Positions 17,734 to 26,670 of a stretch of 64,000 nt of DNA are shown here, in pieces. Origin of the DNA: an uncultured Prevotellaceae bacterium (GTDB lineage: Bacteria; Bacteroidota; Bacteroidia; Bacteroidales; Bacteroidaceae). Position 1 is the first letter of the stretch. Each line of letters begins with the position of its first letter. The stretch is from assembly GCA_900319385.1 (NCBI GenBank), contig ONOG01000009.1, forward strand, positions 1 to 64,000, given 5' to 3'. The notes beneath the pieces are model-generated. The model had not been told where the DNA came from. It searched no databases and worked only from the letters and a program-made list of their open reading frames with translations. Both the position numbers and the translations under genes were made by a program.

Positions 17734-19578
17734 TCAAAATTCACCTTCAGCGGCCCTCGACCAGGTGACTTCCTCGTTGTCACGCAGGTCGTAGCGTCGG
17801 GTGCGACGTTCAACATAGTCCCTGACTACACGGTACCAGTCGCTTGGCTTCATGTTGGGGTATGTCTCGCCAAAATTTTCCATACAAGCCTTCTGAAGCT
17901 TCAGAACAGAGATGCCTTGGAAAACTTGCATCAAGTTGTTGGCAAAGGCTGCCAATGGCAGGGATTCGTCTATCGAGAAGAGCGAGTTGTCATACAAGTG
18001 ATTCGTCTGCTCCAGATATTGAATCAATTCATCAATGGCAAATGCCCTGATTTTCTTCTTCCCATGCGACTGAAACGCCACGAACTCTATCTGCCGTTGA
18101 CTATCTGAAAAAATGGATGGAGCCACAAAAATGCATTGTGCTTGACGGTCACGTTGAAAATCATCTAAGTGGCGCTCAATCGGCCATACCTCCATCATGG
18201 TTTGTGTACGCCCTGTTGCCATCGTCACCTCAACCAGCACTCCGTTCTGCAGCTCATAGCACTCAATGTCGCCCTTGTTACCACCTGCTGTTGAGGTTGG
18301 CAATCCAGTATCATCGCAACAGTAATTGGGAACGACTCTCACGGCAGGCATTCGCGACTTGATAGCAAGTGCTGTAAGAAATTCAAGACGAGAAGGGGCA
18401 TTGAGAAGTTTTAAGACATTATCGGAACTGTTCCTGCGAGCAGAAAGGTTTGATAGTTCATTTTTAATAATCTCCCAACTATAGACGGCAAGCCACTCGT
18501 CAAGCATCTTTTCGCTATTGCTGACGGCAGCGGGCTGTGCACTTAGTTGTATGAGGTTGCTATCAAGCTCGGCCATATAGTCAAAATACTCACGTTCGTC
18601 TTCAAAATGACTATAGGACGAATAGTGCTCCAACACATAATCAACAGTGGCATTTTCATTCTTGTTGATGTCGATGAAACGTCCGCCTCCACGAAGCGAG
18701 AAAAGTCCAGTCATACGCATCTTCCTGATAAATTCATCAGGGTATTCATCCATGATAGACTTCGGCTTGAATTCCTTGAAACTGCCTCCCATTATTTCAT
18801 CTATACAGATGTCTATGATAACTTCATCGCTGGCATCAAAACTATGCTCTCTACGCAATTCGACTATACGTCTGTACAGAGCATCAGCATCGTTGTCTCT
18901 CCAGAATATCAGCAGAGGTAATTCTCTTCTCAGTATGCCACATCCGTTTTGTGCGGGGTCTGCGTTCAACTTGCGAATAGTCTGCAACAGAAGTATCAGC
19001 GGTACGTTATCGTTGAGGACACGGACAAAGGGATTCATGCGTTGAGATTTTGAAAAGGCTTGTAAAAACACCTGTTGTTCGTATTCGGGATGAACCACCT
19101 CGTAACTGACAAAGTTTTCTGCCTCATTAATATCTACTTGTATGGATTTCAGAAGATGATGTGCCAAGGAGGAAATAACTATCGGTTCACAAGGTGTGAA
19201 CCACGCCAGCCCAAGTTCCTTCGTCAGGTCGAAGATTGTAGCAAAACGCGAAGGCCAGCCTTTAGCAAACCCTGCCTCTTTGTGACTCTGCGGATTATTA
19301 CGCATCATGAGTTCGACCTCCTGATCCGTAAGCAATTGTTCGCTGAATTCGCCTTGGTCAGACGTCTGCCATTTTTGCTGAACGGAAGACAGTTTCTTCA
19401 TTGGACGATACAAACCATAACGAATCGTCTCACCACAAATCTTTGTTGCAAGATTATCGTCAAGAATCCTACCCTCAAACTTATTCAGCACATAGAGCAT
19501 ATACTTTAGCCGTCCGGGGTTGCGCATCGTTGTAGTGTAAAGCAACGGCTTATATTTGAGTTCACTTCTTCTCGACAT
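17734..19578 (-). CDS. Type IIS restriction endonuclease, AlwI / BstNBI (MlyI, PleI) family
   Basis: 614 residues. It follows the family layout closely: an N-terminal TTTMRNPGRLKYMLYVLNKFEG block, a middle helical recognition part with MNPFVRVLN and MTGLFSLRGGGRFIDIN, and a C-terminal cleavage domain with GNKGDIECYELQ...LVEVTMATGRTQ (about residues 428-455), where the Asp and the EVT Glu match the catalytic acids of the BstNBI/MlyI group. Known members recognise GGATC or GAGTC and cut (or nick) outside the site. Last gene of a three-gene operon after two methyltransferases; five bases separate it from the second. Base composition is more AT-rich than the surrounding housekeeping genes, in keeping with gene transfer. 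Confidence 0.88.
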   Translation of the reverse strand: MSRRSELKYKPLLYTTTMRNPGRLKYMLYVLNKFEGRILDDNLATKICGETIRYGLYRPMKKLSSVQQKWQTSDQGEFSEQLLTDQEVELMMRNNPQSHKEAGFAKGWPSRFATIFDLTKELGLAWFTPCEPIVISSLAHHLLKSIQVDINEAENFVSYEVVHPEYEQQVFLQAFSKSQRMNPFVRVLNDNVPLILLLQTIRKLNADPAQNGCGILRRELPLLIFWRDNDADALYRRIVELRREHSFDASDEVIIDICIDEIMGGSFKEFKPKSIMDEYPDEFIRKMRMTGLFSLRGGGRFIDINKNENATVDYVLEHYSSYSHFEDEREYFDYMAELDSNLIQLSAQPAAVSNSEKMLDEWLAVYSWEIIKNELSNLSARRNSSDNVLKLLNAPSRLEFLTALAIKSRMPAVRVVPNYCCDDTGLPTSTAGGNKGDIECYELQNGVLVEVTMATGRTQTMMEVWPIERHLDDFQRDRQAQCIFVAPSIFSDSQRQIEFVAFQSHGKKKIRAFAIDELIQYLEQTNHLYDNSLFSIDESLPLAAFANNLMQVFQGISVLKLQKACMENFGETYPNMKPSDWYRVVRDYVERRTRRYDLRDNEEVTWSRAAEGEF

Positions 19579-19583
19579 AAGCT

Positions 19584-20495
19584 TTAATAATTGGTTACCA
19601 GCACCTCGCTGAACTGTTTTATGCTATTGTCGTTAAAACTGATGTAATTGCTCTTGATGGAATGGGTGTGATACTGTTCAGACCATTCCAAAAAGAGCGT
19701 ATTAGTACGTCCACGATAATGGATGACATTAGAAATGGCGAATTTGACTCCACGTTCATTCAGGTGGTTAAGCAATGACAACAAGGCGCGCTCCATATCT
19801 GCGTTCCAAAGTTTGTTATACTCACTGAATGAAATCAGATAGGGAGGGTCGAGATACACTAAGTCACCCTCTTGAAACTCGATACCACTAAGAAAGAGCA
19901 AATAGTCTTCATTATGCCATTCGACCTGCTTCTGACTTAGCAAACGAAAATAGTCTGTCAACGCATCATGAACATTATGATTGAAGTCTACATTACCAAC
20001 AGGCAGATTAAACTGTCCCTTGCCATTGAAGCGCAGCATATGGTTGAATCCGTAGATAAGCAGCAGATAAAGCCGCAACATGTCCTGCTGCCCCCCTGCG
20101 ATGAAGTCAGCTTTCATACGCAAATATCCCATCTTGTTATAGCGAGCATAGTAAGTCTTGGGATAAGCCGATTTCAAAGCTTTCGGCACCACATCACTAC
20201 GTAACGAGATTGAAAGACCATATAGGTCTATAATGGCATACAGCTCCTCCATAAACTCCCCCTCACGCCCAATATATCCTTGCAACATCCGATGCAGAGC
20301 TATCACATAGCTGTCAATGTCGTTGAGCAGATAGCTTTCCGCTCTAACATTCATCATTACAGAGCCTCCACCTACAAACGGCTCTATCAATCGGTTTATA
20401 TGGGTGGGGAAGTGAGTACGAATTTCGCGAACCAACTTATACTTATCACCTACGTAGAACAGCGGGGAACGAGCGATTCCGTTTTTCATCATCAA
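19584..20495 (-). CDS. Dam-like (D12 class) DNA adenine N6-methyltransferase
   Basis: 303 residues. The AdoMet-binding motif I is EPFVGGGSVMMN (38-49) and the catalytic motif IV is DPPY at 216-219; SPLFYVGDKYKLV at the N-terminus is the usual first block of Dam-type enzymes. With the adjacent methyltransferase it should protect the two strands of the asymmetric target of the endonuclease. Three ATGs in a row (20495, 20492, 20489) can start it; all overlap the end of the upstream methyltransferase by about 45-50 bases, which suggests coupled translation. Confidence 0.9.
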   Translation of the reverse strand: MMMKNGIARSPLFYVGDKYKLVREIRTHFPTHINRLIEPFVGGGSVMMNVRAESYLLNDIDSYVIALHRMLQGYIGREGEFMEELYAIIDLYGLSISLRSDVVPKALKSAYPKTYYARYNKMGYLRMKADFIAGGQQDMLRLYLLLIYGFNHMLRFNGKGQFNLPVGNVDFNHNVHDALTDYFRLLSQKQVEWHNEDYLLFLSGIEFQEGDLVYLDPPYLISFSEYNKLWNADMERALLSLLNHLNERGVKFAISNVIHYRGRTNTLFLEWSEQYHTHSIKSNYISFNDNSIKQFSEVLVTNY

Positions 20496-21513
20496 CTTCG
20501 GTTATGAATAAATACTCGCGATGGTCGTCAAACTCGGTCTTGCCGGAATTGAAGGCTTTGAACTCATGATTGAACACTTGAGTGTGTCCACATTTGTTCA
20601 ATACCTCTTCAAGTTGCTCCAGCTTAATCTTATTCTCCGACGATGTACTCTTGGAGTGATAGGTATTGTTGTACGATACCACTAAATAGCGACTCTTAAT
20701 GTGGCTTACTAAGTCTGTGAAAGCTGAGAATGCCGCATTACGACAATAGTCACTCATGTTTTCCTCCTTGGGTTTCAGAGCTATACCATACAGCTGGGGC
20801 TTTTTCCATTGCACTAGATTCTCATAAACATGGTAGAAGCGGCTGTACTGACGAGAATTATAAGGAGGATCGAAATAGGTCAAATCAACATCAACAGAGC
20901 GGGCCAGATGGTTCGCATCTTCCCGATGAATCTCTACACCATTGTATGACTCTACATCGATCATCCGCATCATGAACTGATGAGCTGTAGGCGCCTTGTG
21001 ATGATAGGCATCGAAGTGGCCCATCGTATTGGCATGACGGTCAATGCTATATATGAGAGAAGCCAAAAGAACAGCATATTCTTTTTCTGTCAAATTAGGG
21101 CGCATCCTCGTTAGCTTTTCGCGGATATAGCCAACAATTTTTGCTGTATCGTTATAGAAATACTTCCCGCCAAAGTTCTTTGAGAAATAGTTTTCACGAA
21201 CCTTGTTGGGCTTGATGGAATTAAACTCTTCGATGATAGATTGTACCCTTTCATTGCTCCATTCCGTTGGAGCAAAGAAAGCACGATACATGATATTATT
21301 GGAGTAGAGAAAATCATTCACCACCACTCGCTCGTACATCTGCAAAGCCCTATGAGCTATCACACCTGTACCTGCAAAGATGTCGCAGAAAGAATGGACG
21401 TCATGAGTTTGCTCGGTGATGAGAGCGAATATCCAATCTACCAATTTGGTTTTACAACCGATATATCGACGACTCTCCAAAGAAAATCGTCTCGTCTCGA
21501 CGTGATTGTCCAT
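20446..21513 (-). CDS. Second D12-class DNA adenine methyltransferase of the type IIS system
   Basis: 355 residues from the ATG at 21513 (an upstream TTG at 21519 is a weaker choice). Motif I is DIFAGTGVIAHRAL and motif IV is DPPYNSRQYS, followed by YHVYENLVQW, a signature shared with the adenine methyltransferases of type IIS systems such as FokI. First gene of the operon, so methylation is made before cleavage. The start codon sits inside an inverted repeat (CCATAAAC at 21510-21517 with GTTTATGG at 21528-21535, ten-base loop) that could mask or expose the start. Confidence 0.88.
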   Translation of the reverse strand: MDNHVETRRFSLESRRYIGCKTKLVDWIFALITEQTHDVHSFCDIFAGTGVIAHRALQMYERVVVNDFLYSNNIMYRAFFAPTEWSNERVQSIIEEFNSIKPNKVRENYFSKNFGGKYFYNDTAKIVGYIREKLTRMRPNLTEKEYAVLLASLIYSIDRHANTMGHFDAYHHKAPTAHQFMMRMIDVESYNGVEIHREDANHLARSVDVDLTYFDPPYNSRQYSRFYHVYENLVQWKKPQLYGIALKPKEENMSDYCRNAAFSAFTDLVSHIKSRYLVVSYNNTYHSKSTSSENKIKLEQLEEVLNKCGHTQVFNHEFKAFNSGKTEFDDHREYLFITEVDDEKRNRSFPAVLRR

Positions 21514-21519
21514 AAACAA

Positions 21520-21883
21520 CTATCATAGTTTATGGCCGTCGCATGGCTTATCGAATGATAGTTACGGACACATCCTACAACCTCTCATCCAGACACAGAA
21601 AAAGCGCGAACCCCTTGCTTAATCCGCATCTGGAGGCCGTAGGAAGTGCCCGTATAATGGAGATAAGCCTTGAGCCCACGCTATCGCGCGAGCAACAAGC
21701 TGTACCGTTACCATTATACTATATCTTGCGAATTTCCTACGTTCCCAGATACTATCGATAACCAGCTATTGCCGTTATTATTAACCAATAAAGTTCATAC
21801 CGCCATCCTGCGCTCAGGATTCAAGCCACGGAAGTGGTCATGCGTCGTTTACGACGGTCGGTCAGTACTCGACTGCAAATTTA
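21520..21883 (-). ncRNA. Long structured leader of the restriction-modification operon
   Basis: About 360 non-coding bases upstream of the first methyltransferase gene carry many complementary blocks. The main one pairs 21734-21741 with 21638-21645 (CGTAGGAA) and, further in, 21711-21719 with 21652-21660 (GTATAATGG). Smaller hairpins: CGTCGTTTACGACG (21843-21856), ATCCTG-AGCG-CAGGAT (about 21801-21816) and AACTATCAT (21515-21523) with ATGATAGTT (about 21556-21564). A -7 box TAAATTTG lies at 21876-21883 without a clear -33 box. No known RNA class recognised (no RNase P, tmRNA, cobalamin or retron hallmarks, and no reverse transcriptase nearby). Whether it is a cis leader or a separate RNA is unknown. 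Confidence 0.4.
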
Positions 21884-22234
21884 CGATTTATTTTTGAAAG
21901 ATAATTTACAGTATTATTCTTTTTTTCTGTATCATAGAAAAAACGCTTAATTACATAATCCAATGTTCCATGAATTAAAGAAGTGTGTCATTCAAAGAAA
22001 AGACAAGGTGGTGAAGAGAAAATAGGCGGAATCGACGAAAAACAATCGGTCGAATTGGAGATGCAAATCACACTGAGATTTTAACTTTTGGCTGCAAAAG
22101 AAGAAACTATGATGTGCAGCAGAGGGGAATAAAAATGGCAGCCATAGGTGACATTGTGGCAGAGTTTCGTTTTATGGCATGTAGTTTGCAAATTTAACAA
22201 CGGAAAACTCTGAAACACTAAAACATTCAATATT
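21884..22234. other. Intergenic region before htpG
   Basis: AT-rich, no gene. Just before htpG a TGTAGTTTGC sequence (about 22180-22190) resembles a -7 box with one base missing; no clear -33 box. No CIRCE-like heat-shock inverted repeat was seen. Confidence 0.4.
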
Positions 22235-24286
22235 ATGCAGAAAGGTAACATCGGGGTTACGACAGAGAACATCTTCCCCGTCATCAAAAAGTTTCTCTAC
22301 TCCGACCATGAGATATTCCTGCGCGAAATCGTTTCGAACGCCGTCGATGCAACGCAGAAGTTGCGCACACTCGCCTCGAAGGGTGAGCTGAAAGAGGAAG
22401 CAGGCGACCTCACCGTCCGTGTGAGTGTCGATAAAAAAGCAGGAACGCTGACCGTCAGCGACCGCGGCATCGGTATGACAGCCGAGGAAATCGACAAGTA
22501 CATCAACCAGATAGCCTTCTCCGGAGCCAACGACTTTCTCGACAAATACAAGGACGACGCCAACGCCATCATCGGCCACTTCGGACTGGGATTCTATTCC
22601 TCGTTCATGGTCAGCAACAAGGTGGAAATCGTCACCAAGTCGTGGCAGGAAGGTGCCAAAGCCGTACGCTGGACCTGCGACGGCAGCCCAGAATTCACCA
22701 TTGAAGATGCTGATCGCGACAGCCGTGGCACCGACATCATCATGCACCTCGACGACGACTGCAAGGAGTTTCTCGAAGAGCCGAAGGTGGAGGAACTGCT
22801 CCGTAAGTATTGCCACTTCCTGCCCATCGCAGTCGCCTTTGGCAAGAAGAAAGAATGGAAAGACGGCAAGCAGGTGGAGACCGACGAGGACAACGTCATC
22901 AACGACACCACCCCGCTCTGGACACGCAAGCCGAGCGAACTGAAGGACGAGGACTATAAGAAGTTCTACCGCGAACTCTATCCCATGAGCGACGAGCCGC
23001 TGTTCTGGATACACCTCAACGTCGATTATCCGTTCAACCTCACGGGCATACTCTATTTCCCGAAGGTAAAGTCCAACTTCGACCTCCAGAAGAACAAGAT
23101 TCAGCTCTACTGCAACCAGGTGTTCGTTACCGATTCGGTCGAAGGCATCGTACCCGACTTCCTCACCCTGCTCCACGGCGTCATCGACTCGCCCGACATT
23201 CCGCTCAACGTCAGCCGTTCGTATCTCCAGAGCGACTCCAACGTCAAGAAGATTTCAACCTATATCTCGAAGAAAGTAAGCGACCGCCTCGCCTCACTCT
23301 TCAAGAACGATCGCAAGGACTTCGAGCAGAAGTGGGATGATATCAAGATATTCATCCACTACGGCATGCTCTCCGAGCCCGACTTCTACGACAAGGCCAA
23401 GACCTTTGCCCTGCTCAAAGACACGGAAGGAAAGTTCTACACCTACGACGAGTACAAGACCCTCACCGAAGGACAGCAGACCGACAAGGACGGCAACCTC
23501 ATCTACCTTTATGCCCAGAACCGCGACGACCAGTACAGCTACATCCAGGCAGCCCAGGCTAAAGGCTACAACGTGCTGCTGATGGACGGCGAACTCGACA
23601 CGGCGATGTGCGGCAAGTTCGAGGAGAAGATGGAGAAGACACGCTTCGTCCGCGTTGACAGCGACACCATCGACCGCCTGATTCCCAAGAAAGACGAGAA
23701 GCACGACGAACTCGAAGCCGACAAACGCGACCTGCTCCAGCAAGTGTTCCAGACTCAGATGCCGAAGATGGAGAAGACAGAATTCCACGTCGAAGCACAG
23801 CCGATGGGCGAAACCGCCGCACCCGTCATCATCACCCAGAGCGAATACATGCGCCGAATGAAAGACATGGCTCGCATCCAGCCTGGCATGTCCTTCTACG
23901 GCGAAATGCCCGACATGATGAACGTCGTACTCAACAGCGACCACAAACTCGTCCGCACCGTGCTCGACGAGAGCGAAAAGGCCGTGAGCGAGGCAGTGAA
24001 ACCTATCGACGCCGAGATTGCAGGACTGACAGCCCGTCGCGACAGCATCAACCAGCAGAACAAGGACCTGAAGTGGGACGAAATTCCGCAAGAGCGTAAG
24101 GACGACCTCAGCAAGACCGAAAAAGACATCGAGGATCAGCGTCAAAAGAAAACGGCACTCATCGCCGACTATGCCAAGGACAACAAGGTCGTACACCAAC
24201 TCATCGACCTCGCCCTGCTGCAGAACGGACTGCTTCGCGGCGAAGCTCTCAACCGCTTCGTCCAGCGCAGCATCGAACTGATTTAA
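22235..24286 (+). CDS. htpG: Molecular chaperone HtpG (Hsp90)
   Basis: Cytoplasmic ATP-dependent chaperone, 683 residues. The GHKL ATPase motifs are all present: REIVSNAVDAT (30-40), DRGIGMT (76-82) and GHFGLGFYSSFMV (114-126), followed by the middle domain (NVSRSYLQSD) and the C-terminal dimerisation domain. The C-terminal part contains a charged insert (about residues 590-645, rich in Lys, Asp and Gln) typical of Bacteroidetes HtpG. Stands alone on the plus strand with the Cys-rich peptide gene 15 bases downstream. Confidence 0.97.
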   Translation: MQKGNIGVTTENIFPVIKKFLYSDHEIFLREIVSNAVDATQKLRTLASKGELKEEAGDLTVRVSVDKKAGTLTVSDRGIGMTAEEIDKYINQIAFSGANDFLDKYKDDANAIIGHFGLGFYSSFMVSNKVEIVTKSWQEGAKAVRWTCDGSPEFTIEDADRDSRGTDIIMHLDDDCKEFLEEPKVEELLRKYCHFLPIAVAFGKKKEWKDGKQVETDEDNVINDTTPLWTRKPSELKDEDYKKFYRELYPMSDEPLFWIHLNVDYPFNLTGILYFPKVKSNFDLQKNKIQLYCNQVFVTDSVEGIVPDFLTLLHGVIDSPDIPLNVSRSYLQSDSNVKKISTYISKKVSDRLASLFKNDRKDFEQKWDDIKIFIHYGMLSEPDFYDKAKTFALLKDTEGKFYTYDEYKTLTEGQQTDKDGNLIYLYAQNRDDQYSYIQAAQAKGYNVLLMDGELDTAMCGKFEEKMEKTRFVRVDSDTIDRLIPKKDEKHDELEADKRDLLQQVFQTQMPKMEKTEFHVEAQPMGETAAPVIITQSEYMRRMKDMARIQPGMSFYGEMPDMMNVVLNSDHKLVRTVLDESEKAVSEAVKPIDAEIAGLTARRDSINQQNKDLKWDEIPQERKDDLSKTEKDIEDQRQKKTALIADYAKDNKVVHQLIDLALLQNGLLRGEALNRFVQRSIELI

Positions 24287-24301
24287 TAATCTTTCACTTT
24301 C

Positions 24302-24496
24302 ATGCAGGCCATCCTCACATATATCGTGATTGCCCTCGCCGTGGGATATGCCGTCTGGAGACTCATTCGGCGCATCCGCGGGAGGGGTGGCTCCTGCAGT
24401 TGCGGGGGGAGCAATGGCGAAGGAAAATGTCCAGAGTGTCACACCGCCTGCAACAACTGTCCGCTCTGCGACAACTGCAAGATGAAAGGGACATGA
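24302..24496 (+). CDS. FeoB-associated-type Cys-rich membrane peptide
   Basis: 64 residues: one membrane segment (about 3-20), a basic stretch RLIRRIRGRGG, then a soluble tail with nine Cys in a CSC...CPECHTACNNCPLCDNC pattern. This matches the small FeoB-associated Cys-rich membrane proteins thought to assist ferrous iron uptake or bind metal. No feoA or feoB is in this window; here it follows htpG by 15 bases. The terminator stem starts inside its last codons. Confidence 0.8.
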   Translation: MQAILTYIVIALAVGYAVWRLIRRIRGRGGSCSCGGSNGEGKCPECHTACNNCPLCDNCKMKGT

Positions 24497-24524
24497 CCCA
24501 AACGGTCATGTCCCCTTTCTTTTG
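24485..24524 (+). terminator. Terminator after the Cys-rich peptide gene
   Basis: GAAAGGGACATGACC (24484-24498) pairs with GGTCATGTCCCCTTTC (24505-24520) and is followed by a T-rich run. It also lies between two convergent genes and could stop ccsBA transcription from the other side. Confidence 0.85.
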
Positions 24525-24570
24525 TCTGGAAGTCCCCTTTCAGAAGATCAGTTCTCAATTTTGTTTCTGT

Positions 24571-26670
24571 TTACCCGCCATACGAATGCATTCCGCCCAA
24601 CAGGTAGTTGACTCCGAAGTAGGTCATCAGGACAGTGAGGAAACAGAAGATCATATAGAGGTGGAAGGGAATTGGACGTCGCAGCCAGGAGAGTGACTGG
24701 CGGTGGAAAGCGATGCCATAGACAATCATCGTAACGAGGGCCCACACCTCCTTCGGGTCCCAGCTCCAGTAGTTGCCCCACGACACGTTCGCCCATACGG
24801 CTCCGAGGAAGATGCCGACGGCCAGACACATCACCGCCGGATAGAGCAGCAGACGGGACAGCACGGTCAGTGACTCCACTCCCTGCCTCCGTCTGGCTGT
24901 CAGAATCAGGGCCACGACGGCATTGAGCGTGATAAAGGCGAAGAGGGAATAGGAAATCATGATGAGCGACACGTGGCTCGAAAGCCAGGGCGACTGCAAC
25001 ACGGGCATCAGGGCGGTGATACGCGGATTCATCTGTCCGAGATAGCTGACGAGCAGGGTGAAACCACTGATGAGAAAGCCGCCGGTGAGGATTAAAAGTG
25101 AAAAGTGAAAAGTGGAAAGTGAAAAGTAAAAGGTGAAAAGTGATAGCAGCAACGCCAGCAGCATGGTGACGAGTGCCACGAACTGCATAGTTTCGTAGCC
25201 GTTGGTGAGGGGGATGGTGCCGGAGATGTACCAACGGAGCGCATAGCCGAATAGATGGAAGAGGAAGGCACACAGGAGCAGGAGGAAGGACACTCGGACG
25301 ATGCCAGTTTGCAGTCTGTTTGCCGTAGCTTGTCCCTTCAACATTTGCCAGAGCATGACGAAGAATAGCAGGAAGCCCACTGTGAGGTTCGCCATGAAGA
25401 GGATTTTCGTGAAGGGAACGGCATTGTAGAGCAGTTCTGCACTGACTTTCGAGTCTGGCAGCGGTGCGACACTTCCGTCCTTGGGCAGCGGTTTGAACAA
25501 GGTGCCCCGCTCCAGCATCATCACCACGCCCAGACGTTCGTCGATGTCCTGAATGGCTTTCTCCATCGCGCTGTGTGAGCCGTATTCCTTCATGTATAGC
25601 GATTGCAGCCGGTAGGTTCCGTCGCGGTCGTAGAGGTCGGCCACACGGATGTAGTCGCCCTGCAATCCCAATTTTGCCATCAGCACGCGGTGTTTCGCCT
25701 TGACGCGGAGGATGGGGACCTCGCGCCACGACTCGGGATGGAGCTGCCACGACACGACAACCTGCTCGGCCGTCAGTCCGTGAAAACTCTTACGACCGCA
25801 CAACTTCTGTACGAAGTCGATGGCTACGGTGTTGAACGGCACGACACGGTCACCATAGACCACCTGCTCGCGTTTCAGGGCATCTGCCTGATCGACCTTG
25901 ACGACAGGCAGCGCTGCTTGTCCGTGGAGGGTAAAGAGAAGTAGCAGGCAGGTTAATCCCCGCTTGAGAGCAGGGTGCCGCAGCAACTGGCAGAAGGTCT
26001 CCCGTTTGTTCAGCAACAGCAGGATGGCGCTGAGCGCCAGCAGCAGGTACCCCACGTAGGTGATGCCTGTTCCCCACGGATCGTAGGTCACCATGAGCCA
26101 CGAGCCTTGCAGGTCTTCATCGAACGACTGCTGGTAGAGTCTGTAGCCATCGCGCTGCAGGATGTGGTTCATGCTGATGTTTTCACTCTCAGCTTTTAAC
26201 TGATCACTTTTCACTTTTAACTGATCACTTTCAATCTTCACCCTGCTCGTGTATCCACTATGAGCCTCCGTGCCAGGGTAATAGTCGATGATGAAGGTGT
26301 CGAGTTCGATGGTGAAGGGCAAGGCGTCTGCCCTGCCCTCACGAAGCATGTACTCCGTCGTTGGTTGGTGCTGGCGCAGGTGCAGCATGCCTTGCTTGCT
26401 GGTCAGGGCCGTTGTCAGCGCACCCATCAGGATGATGAGGAATGCCACATGGAGCAGACATACGCTGAAACGCCAGAAGAGGCGCCGACGCCACATCTGC
26501 ACAATTCCTGTCACCGCCAAGGCCATCCACAATAGGCGGAACCACCAGGCACCATAGATGTGGCTCGACACAAAGGGAGTACCCAACTTGTCTTCAACGA
26601 ATGTAGCCGCTGCAATCACAACGGCTACCAATGCTAAGAGAAGAAAGGGGATATGATTAGAAATTCTCAT
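24571..26670 (-). CDS. Fused ResB/CcsA-type cytochrome c biogenesis protein (CcsBA)
   Basis: Multi-spanning inner-membrane haem delivery and cytochrome c ligation protein of System II. The N-terminal half (ResB-like, membrane segments plus a periplasmic part) is joined to a C-terminal CcsA half with the haem-binding WGNYWSWDPKEVWAL motif. 699 residues from the ATG at 26670, which gives a normal membrane start; it overlaps the RidA-like gene by 14 bases. Two tracts of 7-base tandem repeats lie inside the gene: 26193-26234 (encoding ESDQLKVKSDQLKAES) and 25094-25142 (encoding a Phe/Ser/Leu stretch within a membrane segment). They are absent from what I know of the family and look like tolerated insertions. 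Confidence 0.92.
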   Translation of the reverse strand: MRISNHIPFLLLALVAVVIAAATFVEDKLGTPFVSSHIYGAWWFRLLWMALAVTGIVQMWRRRLFWRFSVCLLHVAFLIILMGALTTALTSKQGMLHLRQHQPTTEYMLREGRADALPFTIELDTFIIDYYPGTEAHSGYTSRVKIESDQLKVKSDQLKAESENISMNHILQRDGYRLYQQSFDEDLQGSWLMVTYDPWGTGITYVGYLLLALSAILLLLNKRETFCQLLRHPALKRGLTCLLLLFTLHGQAALPVVKVDQADALKREQVVYGDRVVPFNTVAIDFVQKLCGRKSFHGLTAEQVVVSWQLHPESWREVPILRVKAKHRVLMAKLGLQGDYIRVADLYDRDGTYRLQSLYMKEYGSHSAMEKAIQDIDERLGVVMMLERGTLFKPLPKDGSVAPLPDSKVSAELLYNAVPFTKILFMANLTVGFLLFFVMLWQMLKGQATANRLQTGIVRVSFLLLLCAFLFHLFGYALRWYISGTIPLTNGYETMQFVALVTMLLALLLSLFTFYFSLSTFHFSLLILTGGFLISGFTLLVSYLGQMNPRITALMPVLQSPWLSSHVSLIMISYSLFAFITLNAVVALILTARRRQGVESLTVLSRLLLYPAVMCLAVGIFLGAVWANVSWGNYWSWDPKEVWALVTMIVYGIAFHRQSLSWLRRPIPFHLYMIFCFLTVLMTYFGVNYLLGGMHSYGG

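Noticed and set aside
21520..21883. Retron or group II intron RNA
   Set aside because: Inverted blocks resemble those of retron RNAs, but no reverse transcriptase gene is nearby and no intron domain V or maturase is seen.
23294..24442. Long minus-strand open frames opposite htpG (also 22172-23176)
   Set aside because: They are His/Val/Leu-rich shadows of the htpG codons, with no recognisable content or promoter.
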